Assembly: GCA_018609055.1 (NCBI GenBank)
Contig: JABAYJ010000004.1
Location: 62,001-126,000 of the forward strand
Length of the DNA: 64,000 bases
From: Flavobacteriales bacterium
GTDB lineage: Bacteria > Bacteroidota > Bacteroidia > Flavobacteriales_D > CAJJDF01
Direction: 5' to 3'
In this document: positions 1-9,951 of the stretch, piece by piece
Layout of the letters: each line of letters starts with the position of its first letter
Numbering within the stretch: the first letter of the stretch is position 1
Translations under genes and position numbers: made by a program
The notes under the pieces: generated by a model
The model's input: only the letters and a program-made list of their open reading frames with translations
What the model was told of the DNA's origin: nothing
Database searches by the model: none

Positions 1-757
1 TTTTGTCAATATAATTACTTCTTGACAAATACATTACGTCACCATTGTTACTAAAAGAGATAGGTCCTTCATGATACTTAGATTTGATACCCTTATCAAA
101 TTTCTTGACACTAACATTTTCACCATCTCCACCAATATTTGCCGTGTAAACATCTAAGAAGTTTGAACCTTCCCATTGAAACTGTGGACTAAATGCTCCT
201 GTATTCTGTGTTCTTGCTGATGCAAAAACAACTGAAGTTTGACCATCTTTAGTATAATAATTTGGAGCAAAATCAGAAGTTGGTGAGTTAACATCAAAAA
301 TTGCAATACTATACTTGTTAGGCATAGACTTTAATTCTGAAACATAATCAGCATTTTCACCATGAGAAGCAGCAATTGTATTGTTTGGCGACTTAGACTT
401 GAAAGTTGCCATTGCTTTATTTGCTTCATTATATTTCTCATTCAACTTAAGCATTTGAGCGAAATGATAAAAATCTTCAGCTTTTACTCCTGAGTGAGTT
501 GATAATTTTCTGTACCATTTTTCAGCACTCTCAGAATCTCCAATTCTTCTGCATGATTCGGCTGCTCTTCTTATTTGATGATCAGTCGCATCACTTTTCT
601 TTGCTAAATCTGTATAAAGCTCGGCTGCTCTTTCGTAAGCTAACATATCGAATTGCTTATCAGCAGTTCTTTCTTTCATCCCTTGGGCTTGAGATTGAAA
701 ACCTAATGTTCCTACAAACAAAATTAGTAATAGGTTTTTGGTAAAATTCTTAATCAT
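1..757 (-). CDS. OmpA/PD40-type outer membrane protein with N-terminal TPR-like region (partial, C-terminus outside window)
   Basis: Reverse-strand reading from ATG at 757 gives MIKNFTKNLLLILFVGTLGFQSQAQGMKERTADKQFDMLAYERAAELYTDLA..., signal peptide then TPR/PD40-like repeats; directly downstream of a PorP/SprF gene. Not in ORF track because it is open at the window edge. Confidence 0.75.
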   Translation of the reverse strand, partial: MIKNFTKNLLLILFVGTLGFQSQAQGMKERTADKQFDMLAYERAAELYTDLAKKSDATDHQIRRAAESCRRIGDSESAEKWYRKLSTHSGVKAEDFYHFAQMLKLNEKYNEANKAMATFKSKSPNNTIAASHGENADYVSELKSMPNKYSIAIFDVNSPTSDFAPNYYTKDGQTSVVFASARTQNTGAFSPQFQWEGSNFLDVYTANIGGDGENVSVKKFDKGIKSKYHEGPISFSNNGDVMYLSRSNYIDK

Positions 758-802
758 AATCTTCTAATTAAATATCTGAGTAAATAGTTTTTTTTGTTCG
801 GC

Positions 803-1747
803 TTAAAATAATCTTGGTGTTCTGAATCCTTTTCCTAAGAAATCTAAATCATAATTAATCATGATTTCGTGAGATCCAGTATTGTAATCTCCTAAATCTG
901 ATAATGTATAATCATAAGCATAACCAGCTCTAAACTGAGGAGAAAAGTGGTATACAATATTTGCTATGAATGAATCATCAAATCTGTAACCTCCTCCAAT
1001 CCATAATTTATCATAAAACATGAAGTTTGCATTCACATCTAAAGATAGTGGTGCATCTTCTACTGCTTTCATAACAAATGAAGGAACTAAATCTACAACA
1101 CTATTTAACTTAATTGTTTTACCAGCAGTTAAAAAGAAGTGACGATTTTGAATTGATCGAATTCCATTAGTTGTTGAACCTTCAAATTGGTTTTGAATGA
1201 TTTTTGGTGCTGTTAATCCTACGTAATAGCTTTCTGAGTTTAAATAAATTCCGAATCCAAAGTTTGGCATTAACTGGTTTCTGATTGGTGTTGTGTATTT
1301 TACATCACTACCATCATCAACTCTTAAAGAACCAAAGCTTGCAGAAAACATATCTAATCCCCCTTTTACTCCAAAAGCTAATTTACTGTTGGCTGAAACA
1401 TTAAATCTGTAAGCAAGATCTCCGTAAAAAGATGTGTTTTTTGTAGGTCCTATTTCATCTTGGATGATAGACAACCCTAATGAGATTGCTTCGTTCTTTA
1501 GTGGAGAGTGTATCGACAATGTTGCCGTAGCTGGCGCTCCATCAATGTTTACCCATTGTTTTCTACCTAACATAGTTACACTTAAAGCTTCACGGCTTCC
1601 GGCAAATGCAGGGTTAACTGCTAATGGATTAAACATATACATTGAGTACTGAGCATCTTGCTGGGCACTAACTTCTTCAACTGAAAGGAAGGTAATTGAC
1701 AACATACTAAGTGCAATTAACTTGATATTAAATACAGTTTTTTTCAT
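803..1747 (-). CDS. PorP/SprF family type IX secretion-associated membrane protein
   Basis: MKKTVFNIKLIAL...SAQQDAQYSMYMFNPLAVNPAFAGSRE is the characteristic PorP/SprF N-terminus. Confidence 0.93.
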   Translation of the reverse strand: MKKTVFNIKLIALSMLSITFLSVEEVSAQQDAQYSMYMFNPLAVNPAFAGSREALSVTMLGRKQWVNIDGAPATATLSIHSPLKNEAISLGLSIIQDEIGPTKNTSFYGDLAYRFNVSANSKLAFGVKGGLDMFSASFGSLRVDDGSDVKYTTPIRNQLMPNFGFGIYLNSESYYVGLTAPKIIQNQFEGSTTNGIRSIQNRHFFLTAGKTIKLNSVVDLVPSFVMKAVEDAPLSLDVNANFMFYDKLWIGGGYRFDDSFIANIVYHFSPQFRAGYAYDYTLSDLGDYNTGSHEIMINYDLDFLGKGFRTPRLF

Positions 1748-1825
1748 AATGAGGTTAAATTATTTTGACAAATATATATCTAGTAAATGGTTTAAACAAG
1801 GATTGGTCTTTGTTTTTTACTTATA

Positions 1826-2962
1826 TTAGGTTAAAGCCTTTTCTAAATCCTCTATTAAGTCAGAAACATCTTCTATACCAACACTTATTCTTATTAAAGA
1901 ATCCACAACACCACTTTGTATTCTAATTTCTTTAGGAATAGATGTGTGAGTCATACTTGCTGGGTGACCAATTAATGATTCAACACCTCCTAGTGATTCA
2001 GCAAGTGAGAATAGTTTGGTTTTTTTAAGTATTGAATGAGCAGCTTCAATGGTGTCATTTTTTAATGAAAAAGAAATCATTCCTCCAAAACCTCTCATTT
2101 GTGATTTAGCAACTTTATGGTTTGGATGGCTTTCCAAACCTGGATAGTATACCTTATCTACTCTATCATTATCTTGTAAAAATTCAACTATTTTTTTAGC
2201 ATTGTAACAATGCCTATCCATTCTTACATGTAAAGTCTTAATTCCTCTTAATGCTAAAAAACAATCTTGAGGCCCACATATCGCTCCACTACTATTCTGA
2301 ATTCGATATAAATCCTTTGCAACTTCTGGATCGTTCAATACCAAAGCTCCCATAACAATATCGGAATGTCCTCCTAAAAACTTTGTAACTGAGTGCATCA
2401 CTATATCTGCTCCAAAATCAATTGGGTTTTGTAAATAAGGGCTAGCAAATGTATTATCAACAGCTAATAGAATCTCATCTCCTTTAACTGCTGCAACTCC
2501 TTGAATATCTATTATGCTCATCATTGGATTTGTTGGAGTTTCTACCCAAATAAGCTTAGTCTTATGTGTAATCGTCTCTTTTACATTTGCAACATTTGTC
2601 ATGTCTACAAACTTGAAAACAATACCATACTTTTGAAATATTGTTGTAAAAATTCGGTACGAACCACCATATAAATCATTAGTAGAGATTACTTCATCCC
2701 CTGGGTTCAACATTTTTATTACTGCATCAATAGCTGCTAATCCACTTCCAAAACATAATCCGAATTGAGCATTTTCAATTGCTGCTAAATTCTTTTCAAG
2801 AGCATGTCTTGTTGGGTTTTGAGTTCTAGAATATTCATAACCTTTATTTACACCCACTTCTTCTTGAACGTAAGTAGAGGTTTGATAAATAGGTGTCATT
2901 ATTGCTCCAGTAGCTTGATCTGGATCAATACCTGCATGAAGTAATTTAGTTTCTATTTTCAA
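1826..2962 (-). CDS. Trans-sulfuration PLP-dependent enzyme (cystathionine gamma-synthase/lyase)
   Basis: TKLLHAGIDPDQATGAIMTPIYQTSTYVQ, SVTKFLGGHSD PLP-Lys motif; TTG start. Confidence 0.93.
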   Translation of the reverse strand: MKIETKLLHAGIDPDQATGAIMTPIYQTSTYVQEEVGVNKGYEYSRTQNPTRHALEKNLAAIENAQFGLCFGSGLAAIDAVIKMLNPGDEVISTNDLYGGSYRIFTTIFQKYGIVFKFVDMTNVANVKETITHKTKLIWVETPTNPMMSIIDIQGVAAVKGDEILLAVDNTFASPYLQNPIDFGADIVMHSVTKFLGGHSDIVMGALVLNDPEVAKDLYRIQNSSGAICGPQDCFLALRGIKTLHVRMDRHCYNAKKIVEFLQDNDRVDKVYYPGLESHPNHKVAKSQMRGFGGMISFSLKNDTIEAAHSILKKTKLFSLAESLGGVESLIGHPASMTHTSIPKEIRIQSGVVDSLIRISVGIEDVSDLIEDLEKALT

Positions 2963-3466
2963 TCAATTAGTTTTTTTTGCCTTAAATGTTACTGACCTAA
3001 AAATCCCACTTGCAAAGCCTTCTCTTGTCATTAGCAAGGTGTCATTTCTTAAAGTGTATATTAAGGTAGTAGGGAATTTATCTTGTAAATGATTTAATCT
3101 TAAATATAAATCATTAATAGAATCCTGAACAAATGTGTGCTGTTCTTCTCCAATTGAATAAGTGAAATAGTAGAGTCCATCTGTTTTTACCATAGATACA
3201 TTATTAGGCTCACCTTTAATTCCTCTAGTAATGTAGTATTGATCTCCATTAAAAATATTCCCCTTTTGCTTCACCCAACTCTCTCCGTAGCTCACTTTTC
3301 TGAAAGCCATTGTATTACTATCTAACCAATCCCCTTCTATCCAATCAAGGGTATACTCTTTTGAGTTAGCACCCTCATTAACTTGAGAAGTACCATTAGT
3401 AGTAGATTCATTTTGACATGAATACGCTAATACAAGTATGAATAAAACGATAAGTTTATTAAACAT
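2963..3466 (-). CDS. Hypothetical lipoprotein
   Basis: Lipobox-like LVLAYSCQ; start overlaps end of next upstream gene. Confidence 0.6.
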   Translation of the reverse strand: MFNKLIVLFILVLAYSCQNESTTNGTSQVNEGANSKEYTLDWIEGDWLDSNTMAFRKVSYGESWVKQKGNIFNGDQYYITRGIKGEPNNVSMVKTDGLYYFTYSIGEEQHTFVQDSINDLYLRLNHLQDKFPTTLIYTLRNDTLLMTREGFASGIFRSVTFKAKKTN

Positions 3467-5147
3467 CCTTAATCAATTTTAGTTTTTGTCTTATTGTTTC
3501 TATCTCCAATTTACTTTTATCAATTTTCTTTTGAATATCAGCTTTCATCTGTTCGGCTCCCTTTGAGTTACCAAAGAATCCCATATTATTTTCATACTGA
3601 CCTATCTCGTTATTAAGGTTAGTCAACTTTCTTTTTAAGTAATCTCTTTCCTTAGTAATAGTGTTAGAGTTTCCTTTCTTTACCATTCCATCTAACTTGT
3701 TTTTATAGTTGATTCTGGTTTTTTGCTTTCTATCTAATTTTAAAGAATCGTAATGTTTGTCTAATGCTGATTTGTACTCTCCATAAATAATGTCCTTTTG
3801 TTTAAAAGGCACATTCCCTATTTCTAGAAATTGAGTTGAAAATTCTTTTAATTTTTGAATTGCATCATTTGAATTGTCAGGCAACTTAAATTCTGAAATC
3901 TCTTTAATTACAGCTTGTTTTTTCTCTACATTACCTGCTTCAATTGATTCTCTGTTCGCAAAGTATTCCTTTTTATTATTAAAATAGAAATCACAAGCAG
4001 AACGGAATTGCTCCCATAATTTTTGTTCTCCTCTTCCAGTATGTCCAATCTCTTTCCATTGGCCTTGAAGTTTCTTTAATTCCAAAGTTGTGTTTTTCCA
4101 ATCGTCAGACATCTTCATCTCTTCGGCTTTGGCTACTATTTCTTTTTTACGATTTTGATTCTTAGAATTATCTTTCTTCAATCCTTTGAAATAGTCATTT
4201 TTCTTACCAAAAAACGCATCAAAGTTTAACCTAAATTCTTCCCAAACTTCTTTGTTTTTCTCTTTAGTTACTGGACCGGTTTTTTTCCATTCATCTTGTA
4301 ATGCTAGAGCTTTCTCTGTAGCAGAATTCCAACCTTTAATTGAGTCGGCTTCCATTGTTACAAACTCTTTTGATCTTTCGATCAATTCTTGTTTTACTTC
4401 AAGATTCTTTTCTAATTTCTCGGCTTGAGCCGAATAGAAAGACCTTATTTTAGTTCTTAGCTCGTTTACAGTTCCCCAAAACTCATTTTTCAACTCTTCC
4501 CATTTTTCTTGAAAAGTAGGTCCAATTTCATCCCAGTCAGTCAAAAATTGATTCAAAGCACTTTGAGTTTTCTTGATTGATTTCTCCTCTAGTAAAGCCT
4601 TTAAATCAAATATGATTTTGTTCTTAAGAGAGTAATTTCTCTTCAAGTCATGCTCTTGAATCTCTTTATATATATTGATATTATAATTAAAGAAATCATT
4701 CAGCTTACTATACTGCGATTGAATATCCTCAAATTTATCTTTAGGAACATTTCCAAGTTCTTTCCACCTTTGTTGAATCTCCTTCTTTTTAGCAAAAGCA
4801 GCACCAATGTTTTCTTCGTTCTCTACTAAATCCTTAAACTCAGTCAAAATTGCTTTTTTAGCAATTAAGTTGGCTTTTTCTTCCTCTTCTTTCTTCTTCT
4901 TGAAAGCCTTTCTTCTATCCTTAAAATCAACAATTAACTCTTCAATTTTAGTATCAATTTTTCGGTCTTCTAAAATCTTAGCAAGCTCTTCTTCGGTTTG
5001 TTCTTCTTCGGCAGGTTTTGCAACCAATTGCTCGTCCGATAATAAACTTCTGAAACTACGAATAGCATCATTTACTCCCGTGTTAATTGCTCTTACATCT
5101 TCATTCTGAAGAAGTTCGGTTAGTTTTTCTAGTATCTCAGCTCTCAT
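3459..5147 (-). CDS. DUF349 repeat-containing protein
   Basis: Repeated W-rich helical units (QRWKELGNVPKDK, DWDEIGPTFQEKW, QGQWKEIGHTGRGEQKLWEQFR). ATG at 5147 (MRAEILEKL) preferred over the track start 5228, which overlaps the neighbouring CDS. Confidence 0.85.
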   Translation of the reverse strand: MRAEILEKLTELLQNEDVRAINTGVNDAIRSFRSLLSDEQLVAKPAEEEQTEEELAKILEDRKIDTKIEELIVDFKDRRKAFKKKKEEEEKANLIAKKAILTEFKDLVENEENIGAAFAKKKEIQQRWKELGNVPKDKFEDIQSQYSKLNDFFNYNINIYKEIQEHDLKRNYSLKNKIIFDLKALLEEKSIKKTQSALNQFLTDWDEIGPTFQEKWEELKNEFWGTVNELRTKIRSFYSAQAEKLEKNLEVKQELIERSKEFVTMEADSIKGWNSATEKALALQDEWKKTGPVTKEKNKEVWEEFRLNFDAFFGKKNDYFKGLKKDNSKNQNRKKEIVAKAEEMKMSDDWKNTTLELKKLQGQWKEIGHTGRGEQKLWEQFRSACDFYFNNKKEYFANRESIEAGNVEKKQAVIKEISEFKLPDNSNDAIQKLKEFSTQFLEIGNVPFKQKDIIYGEYKSALDKHYDSLKLDRKQKTRINYKNKLDGMVKKGNSNTITKERDYLKRKLTNLNNEIGQYENNMGFFGNSKGAEQMKADIQKKIDKSKLEIETIRQKLKLIKDV

Positions 5148-5166
5148 AGTAGTAGAATTTAAAACG

Positions 5167-5937
5167 TTATTTGTTTTTAAATTTATTAATGGCGTTTTTA
5201 GTAAAATCAGAAAGCACAAGCTCGCCACTCATAGCTGCTCTTTCTTTTAATAATTCATCCCAGTTTTCTGTTCCTTTCCAGAAAACTTGTTTCAATAATC
5301 TCATTGCTTCAGGATTGGATTTTGATAATTTAGTTACCAAAACTTCAATTCCTTCATCCATTTCTTCCACAGAATCATATACCTCTGTGTACAATCCTTT
5401 TTGTTTTGCCCAGTCAGCAGTTTGCCATTCGGTAGCATCAATTGCTAGTTGGCTCATTGCAGATGTTCCAATTTTTCTTTCTACAGCTGGCCCCACCACA
5501 AATGGTCCAATTCCTACGGCCAATTCACTTAATTTTACTGATGCAAATTTTGTTGCTACACAGTAATCGACTGCACTTGCAACTCCTACTCCACCTCCAA
5601 CTGCTTTACCTTGCACTCTCCCAATTATAAATTTAGGACATTTTCTACAAGCATTAATTACATTGGCAAATCCAGAGAAAAACACTTTCCCAGTTTCAAT
5701 ATCATTGATAGAAATTAATTCATCAAATGAAGCACCTGCACAAAATGCTCTTTCTCCAGATGATTTTAAAACAATTATGGTTACCGAATCATTAGCACCC
5801 ATTTTGGTAATAGTTTCGGCAACTTCTGCTAATAATTTTCCAGGTAACGAATTACTCAAAGGATGATAAAACTCGATAGTTGCAATTCCATTTTCGATAG
5901 AAGTTTGCACTTTTCCTTGTTCTAATATATCTGCCAT
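5167..5937 (-). CDS. Enoyl-CoA hydratase/isomerase family protein
   Basis: Crotonase motifs ERAFCAGASFDEL and GKAVGGGVGVASAVDYCVAT. Confidence 0.9.
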   Translation of the reverse strand: MADILEQGKVQTSIENGIATIEFYHPLSNSLPGKLLAEVAETITKMGANDSVTIIVLKSSGERAFCAGASFDELISINDIETGKVFFSGFANVINACRKCPKFIIGRVQGKAVGGGVGVASAVDYCVATKFASVKLSELAVGIGPFVVGPAVERKIGTSAMSQLAIDATEWQTADWAKQKGLYTEVYDSVEEMDEGIEVLVTKLSKSNPEAMRLLKQVFWKGTENWDELLKERAAMSGELVLSDFTKNAINKFKNK

Positions 5938-6041
5938 AGTTAATTTTCTTTTTTTGCTTTAGGAATCATTGTATTTATTACAAGCAAAAATATAATTAAT
6001 TCCCCCATTTTACAAACTATTGCGATAGGTTCTTATTTCAT

Positions 6042-6647
6042 TCAATCGAATAATTCGGTAATTGGTTTTTCTTGAATCAAAAGTGTTCGAATCCCAAGTA
6101 AATTGGCAGATTCGATATGCTGAATTGAATCATCTACGAATAATGTTTCTTCGATAATTAGGTTATTTTCTTTCAAAATAGATAAAAAAGAATCCGAATC
6201 TGGTTTTCTTTTACCAAATTGATGAGAATAATAAGTCTTTTCGAAAATCGTATTAAAATCACTTTCTACTTTAGTTACGAACTCTTTATAATGAGTTTCG
6301 TTAGTGTTACTGAATAAAAACAATCGGTATTTTTTGGATAGTTTCTTCAATATATTAATTCTCTCTTTCGGCAAATCCAGCAACAAAGCATTCCAAGCAT
6401 TTTTATACTCTTCGAAAGTGAAATCTTTTCCAGAAATAGTTTTTATTCCTTCGTAAAATTCCAGTTCAGTAATTCGTCCAGTTTCAAAATCATCTGATAA
6501 AGTAGATTGCTTGTATTGCGAGAATATCTCTTCAAAATCATCAATTCCTAGCTTTTTAAATGCTTCAACAGTAAGTTGATAATCAATATTTAATATTACT
6601 CCGCCAAGATCAAATATGATATTCTTTATTCCTTCTAATTCTTTCAT
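6042..6647 (-). CDS. HAD family hydrolase
   Basis: IIFDLGGVILNID, LFSNTNETH, GKRKPDSDSF, LFVDDSIQHIESA motifs. Confidence 0.88.
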   Translation of the reverse strand: MKELEGIKNIIFDLGGVILNIDYQLTVEAFKKLGIDDFEEIFSQYKQSTLSDDFETGRITELEFYEGIKTISGKDFTFEEYKNAWNALLLDLPKERINILKKLSKKYRLFLFSNTNETHYKEFVTKVESDFNTIFEKTYYSHQFGKRKPDSDSFLSILKENNLIIEETLFVDDSIQHIESANLLGIRTLLIQEKPITELFD

Positions 6648-6655
6648 AAACTATA

Positions 6656-7504
6656 TTAATAACCATTGCCTGGAATATGAATCGGGAACCACATGTGAAG
6701 TAGTTCAGAGTATTCATAGTGATTTCCACTGTAAAGAAAATAATAGATTTCGCTATCTACAAAATTAACTCGCAAACTTTCATTTCCATAGGAATCATAA
6801 TAAACAAAATCCCCATTTAATTCTCCTTCTTTCAAAGATGCTTCATACATTAAATTTCCATTTGGATAAAATGCTTGAAGCGAATCAATCAACCCATTTT
6901 TAAAAACAATTTTCTTCTCCAACTTATTGGAATCATTAAAGGTTTCATAAACAGTAGGCAAACCTTTGTCGATAAAAAAATTAAACTCATTTTTCTTATA
7001 GTAATTTCTGTAACTCATTCGAAACCGAACTTTTCTGTCGAATAATTGATTGTTAACTCCATTAAATCGCCCCCCAGAAGCTCTTCTACGATTGAAATAA
7101 CCACATCCACAATCTCTATAAATAAGTATGTTTTCACCTTTATATTTACACATAAAACCAGATGAATACCCATATAAATGGTCTACATTAAATCGGTATT
7201 GTGGAATTTCAATTATAAGATTAGCTCGCAAATTACTATCTGCATGCCAATCTAGTGTGTCAAAAAAAGAAGCAAGAAATAATTCAGCTTCAATAGAATT
7301 ACTTGATTGATAATTATACTTAGCTGAATAATGAAACAATTTTGTATTAACTTCTTTAGAAACGACCTTGTCATTAATCTTGGTAATTGTTAAATACTTT
7401 GAATACTCTTTAATGCAAGAATCAGCAATTAGATTTTCGTTTTGAGAAAAAAGAGATGAAGAAATTAGCCCCATCAATAGTATTAAAAAGAAAATCTTAT
7501 TCAT
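6656..7504 (-). CDS. Hypothetical exported protein with MORN-like repeat
   Basis: Signal peptide; FYPNGNLMYEASLKEGELNGDFVYYDSYGNESLRVNF. Confidence 0.6.
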   Translation of the reverse strand: MNKIFFLILLMGLISSSLFSQNENLIADSCIKEYSKYLTITKINDKVVSKEVNTKLFHYSAKYNYQSSNSIEAELFLASFFDTLDWHADSNLRANLIIEIPQYRFNVDHLYGYSSGFMCKYKGENILIYRDCGCGYFNRRRASGGRFNGVNNQLFDRKVRFRMSYRNYYKKNEFNFFIDKGLPTVYETFNDSNKLEKKIVFKNGLIDSLQAFYPNGNLMYEASLKEGELNGDFVYYDSYGNESLRVNFVDSEIYYFLYSGNHYEYSELLHMWFPIHIPGNGY

Positions 7505-7666
7505 GTTTCGAATCTATTTCTACTAAAGAAACCAAGATTATTTGAATATGAGTTTCAATTTAACTTTTGAATAACCAATTGTAACATCAAAAACCTGCAC
7601 AATACTTTTATATAGAATTTATAATGTCTAATTTTGAACTATAGATTAAAATAAAAATCAAGTTTT

Positions 7667-9070
7667 ATGAGCAAATATGATGTAGTAGTAATAGGATCAG
7701 GTCCTGGTGGATATGTTGCAGCAATAAGATGTGCGCAATTAGGAATGAAAACTGCACTGATAGAAAAATACGATACATTAGGTGGAACTTGCCTAAATGT
7801 AGGGTGCATTCCATCTAAAGCAATGTTGGATTCTTCGCATCATTATCATGAAGCTACTCACAACTTTACTAAACACGGAATTGATGTAGAGGGTACAATT
7901 ACTCCAAACATCAAACAAATGGTGGTTCGTAAACAAGAAGTTGTGGATCAAACTACTGGTGGAATTGATTTCTTGATGAATAAAAACAAGATTGATGTTC
8001 TTCACGGAATGGGATCATTTGTGGACAAAAACACAATTAAAATAACTAAAGACAAAAAAGAAGAAACGATACAAACTGATAAAGTTATTATCGCTACAGG
8101 ATCTAAACCTAACTTTTTTCCAGGTATGGAACCAGATAAAAAGAGAATCATTACTTCTACGGAAGCTTTGGTATTGAAAGAAATACCTAAAAAAATGATT
8201 GTTATTGGAGGTGGAGTAATTGGACTAGAACTTGGACAAGTTTATGCTAGACTTGGAACAGAAGTTCATGTTGTTGAATTTATGGATTCGATTATTTCTA
8301 CAATGGATAAGAGTTTAGGAAAAGAATTGATGAGAGCTTTGAAAAAAGAAGGATTCAAATTCCATTTTAATCATAAAGTGAAAAACGTAACAAACAAAGG
8401 AAAATCTGTTGTTGTTACTGCCGACAATAAAAAAGGGGAAGAAGTTACATTTGATGGTGATTACTGTTTAGTATCTGTAGGAAGAAAAGCTTACACTGAC
8501 CAATTAGGATTGGAAAACGTAGGAATTACAACAGATAAAGCTGGAAGAGTAGAGACTGACGAACATTTACAGACTAATGTAGCAGGAATTTATGCAATTG
8601 GTGATGTGGTAAAAGGAGCTATGTTAGCTCACAAAGCAAGTGAAGAAGGTGTATTAGTTGCTGAAATCATGGCTGGACAAAAACCTCACATCAATTACAA
8701 CTTAATTCCTGGTGTAGTTTATACTTGGCCAGAAGTAGCTGCTGTAGGACAAACGGAAGAGCAATTGAAAGAAGCTAGAGTAGAGTACAAAGTAGGTCAA
8801 TTCCCTATGAAAGCATTAGGAAGAGCAAGAGCTAGTATGGATATTCAAGGATTTGTAAAAATATTGGCAGACAAAGAAACTGACGAAGTTTTAGGGGTTC
8901 ATATGATTGGACCAAGATGTGCCGATTTAATTGCAGAAGCAGTTGTAGCAATGGAATATAGAGCAAGTGCTGAAGATTTGGCAAGATTCTCTCACGCTCA
9001 CCCAACTTATGCAGAAGCAGTGAAAGAAGCTGCATTAGCTGCTACTGAAGACAGAGCTCTGCACGTTTAA
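7667..9070 (+). CDS. lpdA: Dihydrolipoyl dehydrogenase (E3)
   Basis: DVVVIGSGPGGYVAAIRCAQLG, GGTCLNVGCIPSKA, C-terminal HAHPTYAE. Confidence 0.97.
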   Translation: MSKYDVVVIGSGPGGYVAAIRCAQLGMKTALIEKYDTLGGTCLNVGCIPSKAMLDSSHHYHEATHNFTKHGIDVEGTITPNIKQMVVRKQEVVDQTTGGIDFLMNKNKIDVLHGMGSFVDKNTIKITKDKKEETIQTDKVIIATGSKPNFFPGMEPDKKRIITSTEALVLKEIPKKMIVIGGGVIGLELGQVYARLGTEVHVVEFMDSIISTMDKSLGKELMRALKKEGFKFHFNHKVKNVTNKGKSVVVTADNKKGEEVTFDGDYCLVSVGRKAYTDQLGLENVGITTDKAGRVETDEHLQTNVAGIYAIGDVVKGAMLAHKASEEGVLVAEIMAGQKPHINYNLIPGVVYTWPEVAAVGQTEEQLKEARVEYKVGQFPMKALGRARASMDIQGFVKILADKETDEVLGVHMIGPRCADLIAEAVVAMEYRASAEDLARFSHAHPTYAEAVKEAALAATEDRALHV

Positions 9071-9091
9071 AACATTAACATACAAAATATT

Positions 9092-9130
9092 AAAGTCGCG
9101 AATCATGAATTGATTACGCGACTTTTTTTT
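9092..9130 (+). terminator. Intrinsic terminator downstream of lpdA
   Basis: AAAGTCGCG...CGCGACTTTTTTTT with inner AATCA/TGATT pairing. Confidence 0.8.
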
Positions 9131-9155
9131 ATCTTGTTATCAAATAAAAAAATCT

Positions 9156-9749
9156 ATGAAAAATATACTATTACTTATTTCTTGTCTTTTCATTTTTGGA
9201 TGTGGAATAAAAAAAGATTTGGCTACTGCAAATGAATCTAATACTACTTTAACTGAAAAAGTAAAAGAATTGGAACTTAAAAACCAAGAACTAGCTGCTG
9301 AAAATCAAAAGCTTAGAGGAAGAGCTTCTAGCTACAGAGCGGAAATTATGAATTTAAGAAATAAAAAAAAAGAAGTAGAAAACTCCAATCAAGAGCTAAG
9401 AAAAATTATAATAAAATTAGGTGGAGAAATTCCTGAAAATGAAGATGAAATTATTGAATTTATAGAAAGACCTAGAGCTCCAGTTATAGAAGAAATATTT
9501 ACAGTAGTTGAGCAGATGCTAGAATTTCCCGTAGGAGAAGCAAAATTATTTGAGTTCATAATGAAAAATTTAAAATATCCTCAACAAGCTAAAGAAGCAA
9601 ATATAAGAGGTAAAGTATACGTTCAATTTGTAGTAAGAAAGGATGGTAGTATCACAGATATAAAAACAGTTAGAGGAATTGGAAGTGGGTGTGATGATGA
9701 AGCAATGAGAGTTGTAAAATCTATGCCAAAATGGGTTCCAGTGTGGTAA
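9156..9749 (+). CDS. Lipoprotein with coiled coil and truncated TonB C-terminal domain
   Basis: Lipobox LFIFGCG; heptad-rich KVKELELKNQELAAENQKL; TonB_C-like KYPQQAKEANIRGKVYVQFVVRKDGSITDIKTVRGIGSGCDDEAMRVVKSMPKW, interrupted before the usual final strand. Confidence 0.7.
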   Translation: MKNILLLISCLFIFGCGIKKDLATANESNTTLTEKVKELELKNQELAAENQKLRGRASSYRAEIMNLRNKKKEVENSNQELRKIIIKLGGEIPENEDEIIEFIERPRAPVIEEIFTVVEQMLEFPVGEAKLFEFIMKNLKYPQQAKEANIRGKVYVQFVVRKDGSITDIKTVRGIGSGCDDEAMRVVKSMPKWVPVW

Positions 9750-9951
9750 ACAAAGATGGGTCTTTAAGCGATATAAAAGTAATACGTGGAATTGGAGGAG
9801 GCTGTGATGAATAAGCAGTTAATGCCATAAAAAATATGCCTAACTGGAAGCCAGGAACTCAAAGAGGGAAAAATGTGAACGTAAGATTTATACTTCCCGT
9901 AAACTTTAAATTGACTGAAGTAAGAAAGAAAAAAAGAAGTAGGAAAAATTA
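9733..9951 (+). pseudogene. Remnant of a second TonB C-terminal domain
   Basis: Shifted frame reads VVNKDGSLSDIKVIRGIGGGCDE*AVNAIKNMPNWKPGTQRGKNVNVRFILPVNFKL, homologous to the preceding domain but frameshifted and with an internal TAA. Confidence 0.75.

Noticed and set aside
5148-5228. N-terminal extension of the DUF349 ORF
   Set aside because: Overlaps the 3' end of the enoyl-CoA hydratase gene; the ATG at 5147 gives a normal start.
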